A stretch of 14,910 nt of DNA from Halieaceae bacterium (GTDB lineage Bacteria > Pseudomonadota > Gammaproteobacteria > Pseudomonadales > Halieaceae): assembly GCA_902518075.1 (NCBI GenBank), contig CABYEX010000032.1, forward strand, positions 1 through 14,910, given 5' to 3'. Position numbers and translations under genes: made by a program. Under the pieces are notes generated by a model, which ran no database searches, had not been told where the DNA came from, and saw only the letters and a list, made by a program, of their open reading frames with translations. Below, one piece after another: positions 6,599 through 13,343 of this stretch (its first letter is position 1; every line of letters starts with the position of its first letter).

Positions 6599-7771
6599 AT
6601 GAGCGCGCCGGGACTGGGGGGAGAGTTTGCGCTGATTGGCATGGCAGAGAGCGCCGTGGGTATCGTGCCGGACAAAAGCCCCCGCGAGCTCTGCGTGCAG
6701 GTCACCCTCGACGCCATCAAGGATGCCGGCCTAACTCTCGCTGAGGTCGACGGACTAATCACCTGCAACGCCTTCGCCGAACCCATCATGTACCACGCCG
6801 AGGCGGTCGCCGAGTACATCGGCTGGCAGCCTAGACACTGTGTCACCGTGAATACCGGTGGCGGTACCACTTTCATGGCACTAAACATGGCGGCGGCCGC
6901 CATTCAGGCAGGCATGGCCAAAACGATCGTCGTTGCGATGGCAGATAGCCTGCGCAGCTTCATGACCCGCGATCAGGCCATGGTGGTGCAATCGAGCTCG
7001 GGACACCCCCACTACGAGCAACCCTATGGACCCACTGTCCCTGCTTATTACGCACTGATCGCCCGCGCCCACATGGATCAGTTCGGCACCACCGAAGCCC
7101 AGTTTGCCGAGGCCGCGGTGTCTTGCAGGGCCTGGGCCAGCAAGCACCCCAGAGCTCAGATGCGCGACCTCATCTCGGTCGAGGACGTGATGAACTCCCG
7201 CGCGATCGCCGACCCGCTCAAAGTCCTGGATTGCTCGCTGGTATCCGATGGCGGTGCCGCGGTGGTGATCACCCGCAAAGACCAAGCAAAAGATGGCCCT
7301 CATAAGCCCGTCACCCTGCTTGGTTACGGCGAGGGGCACGCCCACGAACATATCAGCCAGGCCAAAGACCTGACGACGTCTGCCGCAGTGCAATCGGGTC
7401 GTGCCGCCTACGCCGAGGCGGGACTCACGCCCGACGATATTGATCTTTTGCAGCTCTATGACTGCTTCACCCCCGCTCTGCTCATGCAAATCGAGGATCT
7501 AGGCTTTTGCGGCAAGGGTGAGGGCGGCGCCTGGCTGGCCAGCGGCATCAGCCGCCCCGGCGGCAGCAAACCCATGAATACCCACGGAGGCATGCTGTCC
7601 TATTGTCATCCGGGCAACCCCGGAGCGATGTTCGGCCTCACCGAAGCAATCACCCAGATGCGGGGCAACGCGGGTGAAAGGCAACTGCCCAACATGCGCA
7701 CGACACTATGCCATGCGCAGGGCGGCATTATGTCGAGCCACGCGACCATCATTCTCGGTGTAGAAGACTGA
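6599..7771 (+). CDS. Thiolase-fold lipid-transfer-type protein, Ltp2-like (probable aldolase or atypical thiolase)
   Basis: A 390-residue thiolase-superfamily protein of the SCP2/lipid-transfer-protein kind. The loop that holds the nucleophilic Cys in thiolases reads VNTGGGTTF (84-92), with no Cys. The NEAF motif of thiolases is replaced by YDCFTP (287-292), as in the steroid side-chain aldolase Ltp2. ELGFCGKGE-like LGFCGKGE (301-308) and NTHGG (327-331) also resemble Ltp2. In contrast to Ltp2, it keeps a CHPG (336-339; the thiolase His motif) and Cys371 in LCHAQGG, where thiolases have their second catalytic Cys. The active site is thus intermediate. With the DUF35 partner two bases downstream and MaoC pair upstream, retro-aldol cleavage of a beta-hydroxyacyl-CoA is the favoured role; thiolytic cleavage as in the BbsA-BbsB pair is the alternative. 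Confidence 0.82.
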   Translation: MSAPGLGGEFALIGMAESAVGIVPDKSPRELCVQVTLDAIKDAGLTLAEVDGLITCNAFAEPIMYHAEAVAEYIGWQPRHCVTVNTGGGTTFMALNMAAAAIQAGMAKTIVVAMADSLRSFMTRDQAMVVQSSSGHPHYEQPYGPTVPAYYALIARAHMDQFGTTEAQFAEAAVSCRAWASKHPRAQMRDLISVEDVMNSRAIADPLKVLDCSLVSDGGAAVVITRKDQAKDGPHKPVTLLGYGEGHAHEHISQAKDLTTSAAVQSGRAAYAEAGLTPDDIDLLQLYDCFTPALLMQIEDLGFCGKGEGGAWLASGISRPGGSKPMNTHGGMLSYCHPGNPGAMFGLTEAITQMRGNAGERQLPNMRTTLCHAQGGIMSSHATIILGVED

Positions 7772-7773
7772 CC

Positions 7774-8190
7774 GTGGCCAAGCCTGTACCCCGCCCCACG
7801 CCGACCGAGCAGCCTTTTTACGATGCCTGTGCAGCGGGCAAGCTGGTACTGCAACGCTGCCAGAGCTGTGGTCACGCGCTGTTTTATCCCCGAACCCACT
7901 GCGAGGCTTGCCACAGTGATCAGCTGGTGTGGGAAGACGCCAGTGGCGCTGGCATCATTGCCAGTTACACGGTGGTGCGCCGGGGCGTCTCAGCCGACTT
8001 TGAGGCGCCTTATGTAATTGCCCTGATCGACCTCGCCGAGGGCCCGCGCATGATGAGTCAGATCATGGACGCAGACCCTGACGCGCTTGCGGTGGGGCGC
8101 TCGGTCAAGGTGGACTTTGCAGCGTGGTCAGAAGACATCACACTGCCCATATTCCGTTTATACCCCGCGTTAGATGACGGGAACGCCTGA
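7774..8190 (+). CDS. DUF35 OB-fold / zinc-ribbon acyl-CoA-binding protein, partner of the thiolase-fold enzyme
   Basis: The GTG at 7774, two bases after the thiolase-fold stop, starts a 138-residue protein. An upstream ATG in frame (7708) lies inside the previous gene and gives an unrelated Arg/His-rich extension, so it was rejected. The N-terminal helix TEQPFYDACAAGKLVLQRC leads to a rubredoxin-like zinc ribbon, Cys29-x2-Cys32 and Cys43-x2-Cys46, followed by the OB fold: GAGIIASYTVVRRG (58-71), APYVIALIDLAEGPRMMSQI (78-97) and VGRSVKVDF (107-115). DUF35 proteins sit beside thiolase-superfamily enzymes and complete their CoA-substrate site, as in ChsH2-Ltp2, BbsA-BbsB and the archaeal thiolase/HMG-CoA synthase complex. 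Here it is a stand-alone protein, not fused to a MaoC domain. Confidence 0.88.
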   Translation: MAKPVPRPTPTEQPFYDACAAGKLVLQRCQSCGHALFYPRTHCEACHSDQLVWEDASGAGIIASYTVVRRGVSADFEAPYVIALIDLAEGPRMMSQIMDADPDALAVGRSVKVDFAAWSEDITLPIFRLYPALDDGNA

Positions 8191-8218
8191 ACACCGGCGT
8201 TGCTGAAGAGAGAAGACG

Positions 8219-9571
8219 ATGAACAGCAAGATGATTCCGGTTGCCGTCATTAACCCCGATGCACCCGCTGAGAGTCTGGAGGCCAAACAGCCGGAGATCA
8301 ACAATGGCGCCGAAGTTTATGGCAAAGACGGCTACTTCAGCCCGGTGCAAATGCAGCGCGAGTGGGACAAGGTTTGGACCGAGAGCTGGCTCATTGCCGG
8401 GGTCAGCACCGATCTATCAGAACTCGGTGACTACTTTTTGTTTCGTGTGCGCAGTGAATCGATCATCGTCACCCGCACGGAGGAGGGAATCAAAGCGTTC
8501 TATAACGTCTGCCCCCATCGAGGTGCCCGACTGTTAACCGAAGAGCGAGGCAACAAGAAAGTCTTTGTCTGCCCCTTCCACAGCTGGAGCTTTCGCAATA
8601 GCGGGGAGCTGCGCACCATCACGGATGAGGAAACCTTTCAAGAGCCCGTGATCTGTCATCGACCAGGGCTCACGCCGGTGGCCTGTGAAGAGCACGCGGG
8701 GCTGATCTTCGTTAGCATGTCTGACACACCACCCCCGCTCAAAGAGGCCATTGGACTCCCCGAGGGCTACCTCGAGAACTACCAAATCGACCAGATGCGG
8801 GTAGTACGCCACGTGCGTAGCGAGTGGGGCTCCAACTGGAAAGTTGGCGTGGAGGCTTTTTACGAGAGCTATCACCTGCACGCGGTGCACCCCGAAACCC
8901 GTGGCGTTATGGGCGATTTGAACGTGCAGTACGACTGCTACCCCAACGGCGCCAGCCGCATGATTGTGCCGCTGGGGCAACCCAGCCCAAGGCAGGCAGA
9001 CCAGACCACGGTCAATGAAGGACTAAAGTTCATGCTGCAGGAGGCAGGTGTAGATCCCGCCGGTTTCACCGGCACCGCCGCCGATGTGCGCGCCGCGATC
9101 CAGCAGGCCAAGCGGCAGCGGTCTGACCGTCTGGGCCTAGGTTATGAGCGCTTCACCGATGGCCAGCTTTCAGATAGCTGGGCGACCGGGATCTTCCCTA
9201 ACGTACAAATCGGCTGCCACCCCGAGGCCATTTTCTTGATGCGCTTCATCCCCCACGACACCGATCCCGAGCGCTTTTGGTACGACACCATGACACTGAT
9301 GTTCCCGGTGGATGATCCCAATTACTGCCCGCCTGCGTGGATGGGCCTACCCCAGGGTACGGATGTCACCGGCAGCGTGCGGCCCGAGACCGAGAGCTTT
9401 CTCATCGACGAAGACCCCGGGCTTGGCTTGGTGTTGAGCCAGGACGCCGCTTTTCTACCTTCGGTTCAGGAAGGCATGCGCAGCAAGGCGTTCAAGGGAC
9501 AACTCTGGGGTGAGCAGGAGCAGCGGCTGCGGCATTTCCATGTCGAATTGGAACGCCGATTGAATGCCTAA
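8219..9571 (+). CDS. Rieske non-haem iron oxygenase, alpha subunit
   Basis: A 450-residue oxygenase of normal alpha-subunit length. The Rieske [2Fe-2S] site is Cys98-x-His100 and Cys118-x2-His121 (CPH, then CPFH). The catalytic iron site is EAFYESYHLHAVH (212-224) with His219 and His224; the third ligand is probably Asp409 in LSQDAAF. The residue that bridges Rieske and iron centres between subunits is Glu216 where naphthalene dioxygenase has Asp; a Glu is also used by the carnitine oxygenase CntA type. It would hydroxylate or dealkylate a substrate with O2 and two electrons. No ferredoxin or reductase gene is in the window. The ATG is preceded by GAAGAGAGAAG, and the gene lies 28 bp after DUF35, so it is probably in the same operon. 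Confidence 0.88.
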   Translation: MNSKMIPVAVINPDAPAESLEAKQPEINNGAEVYGKDGYFSPVQMQREWDKVWTESWLIAGVSTDLSELGDYFLFRVRSESIIVTRTEEGIKAFYNVCPHRGARLLTEERGNKKVFVCPFHSWSFRNSGELRTITDEETFQEPVICHRPGLTPVACEEHAGLIFVSMSDTPPPLKEAIGLPEGYLENYQIDQMRVVRHVRSEWGSNWKVGVEAFYESYHLHAVHPETRGVMGDLNVQYDCYPNGASRMIVPLGQPSPRQADQTTVNEGLKFMLQEAGVDPAGFTGTAADVRAAIQQAKRQRSDRLGLGYERFTDGQLSDSWATGIFPNVQIGCHPEAIFLMRFIPHDTDPERFWYDTMTLMFPVDDPNYCPPAWMGLPQGTDVTGSVRPETESFLIDEDPGLGLVLSQDAAFLPSVQEGMRSKAFKGQLWGEQEQRLRHFHVELERRLNA

Positions 9572-9575
9572 GCGG

Positions 9576-9611
9576 ATGAGCGCGCCACTTTTTGACTGCA
9601 ACACTCGGTGA
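9576..9611 (+). other. Eleven-codon leader ORF before the FAD oxidoreductase
   Basis: ATG at 9576 begins a short frame of 11 codons that ends with TGA at 9609-9611, overlapping the ATG at 9611 (TGATG). No ribosome-binding site is visible for the FAD oxidoreductase itself, so reinitiation from this mini-ORF could supply ribosomes. Only AGCGG precedes the leader ATG, and a frame this short may arise by chance. Confidence 0.2.
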
Positions 9612-11026
9612 TGGAAGCGGCGACTCCTCATCCTGACGCTCAACAAGCGACCAGCCCCTCCTTGTGGTGGGATGGCCTAGATCGCGACGCCGCGGAGCCT
9701 CCACTTGAGACCGACACCACCGCGGACATAGCGATCGTGGGCGGTGGCTATACCGGTCTATGGACCGCGTATTTTCTGAAGCAGATTCAACCCGACGTCG
9801 ACGTTGTGCTGGTCGAGGCCGAGCAGATCGGGCACGGCGCCTCCGGGCGCAATGGTGGCTGGCTGATGGGGGCACTGGAGGGCTGCCATGCCTTTGTGGA
9901 CGATAGCGGGACACTGCCTGTTATCGCGCGGCAGCAACTGACGCATCTGGTTTCGCGTGCCGGTGAGATCCTCGCCAAAGAGAGCATCGACTGCGATTTT
10001 CACCACGGCGGCTGCGTGATGGCCGCGGCACGGCACGACGCGCAGGTGGCGCGAGCGCAAAAAATCCTCGCCAGCTTTCACGGCCTCGGTTTCGGTGAGG
10101 ACGACTACCGTTGGCTGACGCCAATCGAGCTCAGTAATCGTATTCAGGTCGCGAACCCAGGTGGCGCGGTGTTCACACCCCACGTGGCCCGCATTCAGCC
10201 TGCCAAGTTAGTGACAGGGCTGGCGGGAGTTGTGAAGTCGCTGGGGGTTCGGGTGTTTGAGCACACCCGCGCCCACGGGATTCAGTCAGGCCTCATTCAC
10301 TGCGACAGGGGTAATGTTCAGGCCGGGCAGATCGTTATCGCTACCGAGGGCTACTCCGAAGCCGGTAACCCGCTGCACCGGCGACTAATCCCTGTGCAGA
10401 CCGGCATGGTCAGCACCGAACCCTTGAGCGATGCGCAATGGTCTGGGTTAGGTTTTGCCAACAACGAGACTTTTGCTGACTGCACCCGCGCGGCCACCTA
10501 TCTACAACGCACCGCCGATAACCGATTGGTGATCGGCGCACGGGGCCACTATCAGCCCGGTGGTCTGCCGCAACATGGGCTCGGCGACACTCGGACCACG
10601 GGCCAGCAAAGAGAACGAATTGCGCTAGGTCTTTTCCCGCAGCTTGCGGGGGTGCGCTTCACTCACAACTGGGGCGGCAGCGTGGGTGTACCCCGTGGCT
10701 GGCACCCCCATGTCATCCAAGATGCCTTCTCCGGTATCGCCACCGCGGGCGGCTACATGGGCCAAGGTGTCGGCGCCAGCTTTTTGTTTGGCCAAACGCT
10801 GGCTGAGCTGCTCACAGGTGAAGACACCGATCGAACCCGCATGCCTTGGGTGACAAGACGCTCACTCGAAGAGCTCAAGCGCTGGGAACCCGAACCGTTT
10901 CCACAACTTGGTCTCAAAGCCACAATGATGGCATTTACTACAGAGGAATGGCTGCTCGATCGGTACGGTGGAGGCGTGCCTGCCAAAGCAGTGGGCTGGC
11001 TGTGTGAACAGCTGGACCCGCATTAG
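9611..11026 (+). CDS. DAO-type FAD-dependent oxidoreductase
   Basis: A 471-residue protein (a GTG one codon earlier is also possible) of the D-amino-acid/glycine/sarcosine oxidase family, close in style to gamma-glutamylputrescine oxidase. After a 38-residue lead with WW and DRD comes the Rossmann site IAIVGGGYTGLWTAYFL (40-56, GGGYTG), VVLVEAE (65-71) with the ribose-binding Glu69, and the family motif GASGRNGGW (76-84). The C-terminal part has the second FAD contact, WGGSVGVPRGWHP, and GGYMGQGVGASFLFGQTLAELL. It would oxidise a C-N bond (amine or amino acid), releasing imine or aldehyde; the substrate is unknown. It starts 39 bp after the Rieske gene and is the last gene before a 142-bp gap. 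Confidence 0.85.
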   Translation: MEAATPHPDAQQATSPSLWWDGLDRDAAEPPLETDTTADIAIVGGGYTGLWTAYFLKQIQPDVDVVLVEAEQIGHGASGRNGGWLMGALEGCHAFVDDSGTLPVIARQQLTHLVSRAGEILAKESIDCDFHHGGCVMAAARHDAQVARAQKILASFHGLGFGEDDYRWLTPIELSNRIQVANPGGAVFTPHVARIQPAKLVTGLAGVVKSLGVRVFEHTRAHGIQSGLIHCDRGNVQAGQIVIATEGYSEAGNPLHRRLIPVQTGMVSTEPLSDAQWSGLGFANNETFADCTRAATYLQRTADNRLVIGARGHYQPGGLPQHGLGDTRTTGQQRERIALGLFPQLAGVRFTHNWGGSVGVPRGWHPHVIQDAFSGIATAGGYMGQGVGASFLFGQTLAELLTGEDTDRTRMPWVTRRSLEELKRWEPEPFPQLGLKATMMAFTTEEWLLDRYGGGVPAKAVGWLCEQLDPH

Positions 11027-11130
11027 AATTACTAAAATTGCTATTTTTCAGTAGCTTATAACGGACTTCTTCAGCACATATTGATTGAAGACAAGGCTTC
11101 TGATCGGGCCACTTCCCGGGTGCAAATGTG

Positions 11131-11136
11131 TATACT
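11131..11136 (+). promoter_or_regulatory. Possible -10 element upstream of the ALDH gene
   Basis: TATACT lies 33 bp before the ALDH start, in the 142-bp gap after the FAD oxidoreductase gene, and matches five of six -10 consensus bases. No convincing -35 is found 16-18 bp upstream. The A/T-rich first half of this gap (11027-11070) is unlike the surrounding DNA but shows no clear terminator. The ALDH gene may therefore have its own promoter, or be read through from the operon. Confidence 0.25.
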
Positions 11137-11168
11137 GCCTCGGTTAACCTTCAGCAAAGAGAAGAGCA

Positions 11169-12626
11169 ATGAATGCCCCCCAACAAGTGGTAGTCAGCCC
11201 AGATATTGAAATCAAAATGCAGGATGCGCTCAAGGCGCAGCGTGAAAGCTACTTGCAGGAAGGCTTTGTCTCAGCGGAAACCCGGATCGATCGTCTGAAT
11301 CGTGCGATCGACGTGCTAGTCCGCCACGCGGGTCGCATTAGCGAAGCCATCAACAAAGACTTCGTATGTCGCCCTGACCAAATCAATCTGATGACCGACG
11401 TTGCCGCCTCTATCAGCTCGATGAAGCACTGCCGCAAGCACCTTAAGAAGTGGATGAAGGACGAGAAGCGTCCCTCCACTTTCCCCCTGGGGCTGCTGGG
11501 AGGGCGCTCCCACATTCAATACCAGCCCAAAGGTGTAGTCGGCATCGTCGCACCTTGGAACTTCCCGGTCGCAATGGTGTTCCAGCCGCTGGCTGGCATC
11601 CTCGCTGCGGGCAACCGAGCCATGATCAAGCCGTCTGAATTCACTCCCGAGACTTCGAAGGTGATCGAGGAAATCGTCGCCGAGGCGTTTGACCCCGGCG
11701 AGGTCACCACATTCTCGGGCGGTCCGGAAGTCGGCCAGGCGTTCTCCGCCCTGCCCTTCGATCACATGATCTTTACCGGCGCGACCAACATCGCCCGCCA
11801 TATCCTCACCGCCGCGGCACGCAATCTGGTACCGGTGACTCTGGAGCTAGGCGGCAAGTCGCCGGTTGTGATTTCCCGCTCAGCTGACCTCGATCAGGCA
11901 ATGCAACGCGTGATGCTGGGCAAGACCCTGAACGCTGGCCAGATATGCCTCGCGCCGGACTACCTGCTGGTGCCCGAGGAGCAGGTGGAGGAAGTGATTA
12001 GCCTTGCGACAAAAGCGGTCAACGAGATGTACTCGAGCCTGCGCGACAATGACCAGTACACCTCGGTGATCAACGATCGTCACCACAAGCGCCTGAGTGG
12101 CTACCTTGAAGATGCCGAGCAACGGGGCTGTCGCATCATCTCGCTGAACCCCGCGAATGAGGACTTCAGCAATGGTACGGCCAAGATCCCTCCCACACTG
12201 ATTGTGTCGCCCGAGAACGATGCGCTCTGCATGGAGGAAGAGATTTTCGGTCCGCTACTGCCGATCCGCACCTACAAGAACTTCGATGAAACCATCGACT
12301 ACATCAATGCCAACCCGCGTCCGCTGGCTGCCTACTACTTCGGCACAGACAGGGGCGAAGAGGAAGCCTTCCTGCATCGCACTACCTCAGGCGGTGTCTG
12401 CATCAACGATGTGATCTTCCACATCGCACAGGAAGACATGCCCTTTGGCGGCGTCGGACCGTCTGGGATGGGTTCCTACCACGGCATAGAAGGCTTCAAA
12501 ACCTTTAGCCACGCCAAGTCGATCTATAGCCAGACGCTGAAGTTCAATGTGGCCAAGCTGGGAGGCGTACTGCCGCCGTATGGCAAGACCAGTGAGAAAA
12601 CCATCAAAGCGCAGATCAAAAGCTGA
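11169..12626 (+). CDS. Aldehyde dehydrogenase, coniferyl-aldehyde-dehydrogenase type
   Basis: A 485-residue NAD(P)-dependent aldehyde dehydrogenase of the coniferyl-aldehyde / class 3 type (CalB-like). Motifs: PWNFP with oxyanion Asn131, IKPSE with Lys154, FTGAT (202-206), the general base Glu226 in ELGGKSP, the nucleophile Cys260 in NAGQIC, and EEEIFGPLLPI in the C-terminal half. It would oxidise an aromatic or medium-chain aldehyde to the acid in the cytoplasm. The C-terminal tail ending KTIKAQIKS is typical of the family. The ATG follows AAAGAGAAGAGCA. The gene lies 142 bp after the FAD oxidoreductase and may take the aldehyde that enzyme, the Rieske oxygenase or a retro-aldol step releases. 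Confidence 0.9.
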   Translation: MNAPQQVVVSPDIEIKMQDALKAQRESYLQEGFVSAETRIDRLNRAIDVLVRHAGRISEAINKDFVCRPDQINLMTDVAASISSMKHCRKHLKKWMKDEKRPSTFPLGLLGGRSHIQYQPKGVVGIVAPWNFPVAMVFQPLAGILAAGNRAMIKPSEFTPETSKVIEEIVAEAFDPGEVTTFSGGPEVGQAFSALPFDHMIFTGATNIARHILTAAARNLVPVTLELGGKSPVVISRSADLDQAMQRVMLGKTLNAGQICLAPDYLLVPEEQVEEVISLATKAVNEMYSSLRDNDQYTSVINDRHHKRLSGYLEDAEQRGCRIISLNPANEDFSNGTAKIPPTLIVSPENDALCMEEEIFGPLLPIRTYKNFDETIDYINANPRPLAAYYFGTDRGEEEAFLHRTTSGGVCINDVIFHIAQEDMPFGGVGPSGMGSYHGIEGFKTFSHAKSIYSQTLKFNVAKLGGVLPPYGKTSEKTIKAQIKS

Positions 12627-12641
12627 TTGTTTCGATTCTCT

Positions 12642-12654
12642 GCTACGGCGTAGC
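12642..12654. repeat. Short palindrome after the ALDH gene
   Basis: GCTACG, one G, then CGTAGC: a 13-bp palindrome with an odd centre, 15 bp after the ALDH stop. It has no following T run on the plus strand, so it is not an intrinsic terminator by itself; it may stabilise the mRNA end or add to the terminator that follows. Confidence 0.35.
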
Positions 12655-12667
12655 CGCAGCAGGTTAT

Positions 12668-12696
12668 AAAAAACCCCCCGCCAAGGCGGGGTGTTT
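12668..12696 (-). terminator. Intrinsic terminator of the secreted-protein gene, perhaps bidirectional
   Basis: The stem pairs AAACCCCCCGCC-like bases 12671-12682 with 12685-12696 (GGCGGGGTGTTT), with one mismatch and a very short loop. On the minus strand the G/C stem runs straight into TTTTTT (12673-12668) and TATAA, a strong terminator just downstream of the leftward gene ending at 12713. On the plus strand the tail is only GTTTGTG, so termination of the ALDH message is possible but weaker. Confidence 0.8.
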
Positions 12697-12712
12697 GTGC
12701 ATGGCAGAAGTC

Positions 12713-13138
12713 CTACTTCAGAATGTAGGCCTGCACCACGAGCTCTCTCGTCAGCGGGTTGAACTTAATCACGTCTAGATTCATGGTGTTGTCGTTAATG
12801 CTCACTACATTGCGCATTACCACCACATTGTCAACCAGCTCCCAGAATCCTTGAAAGCGACCTGACGCATAACCGTCTGGCGTAAAACCGCGGCCTTGGC
12901 CGTCAACGGTGCCACCTGTCCGCGCCGCGTTGTAGCTCAAGTGATAGGTGACGTAGACCTTGCCGTATCCCTCCATGTCACCCTCGGCACTGATTGAGCT
13001 CACCTCTTCTCCAAGAACCACCGAGGTCACATTCATAGGCGCGTCGGACTGACGCTTTTCAAGTCCCAGATCCCCGTGACCATCGGCCAACGCCAGTGGC
13101 GCGACGCACATCAAAAAAACCATTAACCATTTTTTCAT
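12713..13138 (-). CDS. Small secreted protein of unknown function
   Basis: A 141-residue protein. Residues 1-18 form a clear Sec signal peptide (two Lys, hydrophobic core, ALA18 before Asp19), so the mature protein of about 123 residues should be periplasmic or exported. The mature part is rich in beta-forming residues (SVVLGEEV, GKVYVTYHLSYN, FWELVDNVVVMRNVVSIN, RELVVQAYIL) with a Gly-rich middle (GGTVDGQGRGFTPDG, 75-89); a single small beta-barrel is likely. It has no Cys in the mature part and no active-site motif that I recognise. The start is supported by AAGGGG six bases upstream of ATG. It is a single-gene unit: a dyad lies in its leader, a terminator follows it, and another terminator shields it from the gene upstream. 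Confidence 0.75.
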   Translation of the reverse strand: MKKWLMVFLMCVAPLALADGHGDLGLEKRQSDAPMNVTSVVLGEEVSSISAEGDMEGYGKVYVTYHLSYNAARTGGTVDGQGRGFTPDGYASGRFQGFWELVDNVVVMRNVVSINDNTMNLDVIKFNPLTRELVVQAYILK

Positions 13139-13151
13139 TCTCTTCCCCTTT

Positions 13152-13172
13152 GTTCAGTTAGATTAATTGAAC
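13152..13172. promoter_or_regulatory. Imperfect 21-bp palindrome in the leader of the secreted-protein gene
   Basis: GTTCAGTTA and TAATTGAAC, separated by GAT, are reverse complements but for one base. The site ends 13 bp from the ATG at 13138 (minus strand) and sits next to the ribosome-binding site AAGGGG, so a bound protein could block transcription. It could also be a small hairpin in the mRNA leader. No regulator is encoded nearby. Confidence 0.4.
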
Positions 13173-13229
13173 GCTGTGGCGCTCCCTGCCCATGTCGTTG
13201 CTCCTGAAAACACCATACCCAAGCGCGTT

Positions 13230-13253
13230 AAAAACACCAGTGCAGGCCTGGCG
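13230..13253 (-). terminator. Probable intrinsic terminator after the molybdopterin subunit gene
   Basis: On the minus strand CGCCAG and CTGGTG (six pairs, one G-T) flank a seven-base loop and are followed at once by TTTTT (13234-13230). It lies about 90 bp after the stop of the leftward gene ending at 13344 and would separate it from the secreted-protein gene. Confidence 0.45.
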
Positions 13254-13343
13254 GAGGAACTCCAAGCCTGAATTTTAGAGGGTGGGGGAAGCGTTCAGGT
13301 AAATAATAGGCTGATCACCCGCTTAAGCGAGCACGCCGGCCGC

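Noticed and set aside
6881..7489. 202-residue minus-strand ORF under the thiolase-fold gene
   Set aside because: Same pattern of antisense shadow; the plus strand carries clear conserved motifs across this stretch.
7708..7773. Upstream ATG start for the DUF35 protein
   Set aside because: It lies inside the thiolase-fold gene and adds an unrelated basic stretch; GTG at 7774 gives the normal family N-terminus.
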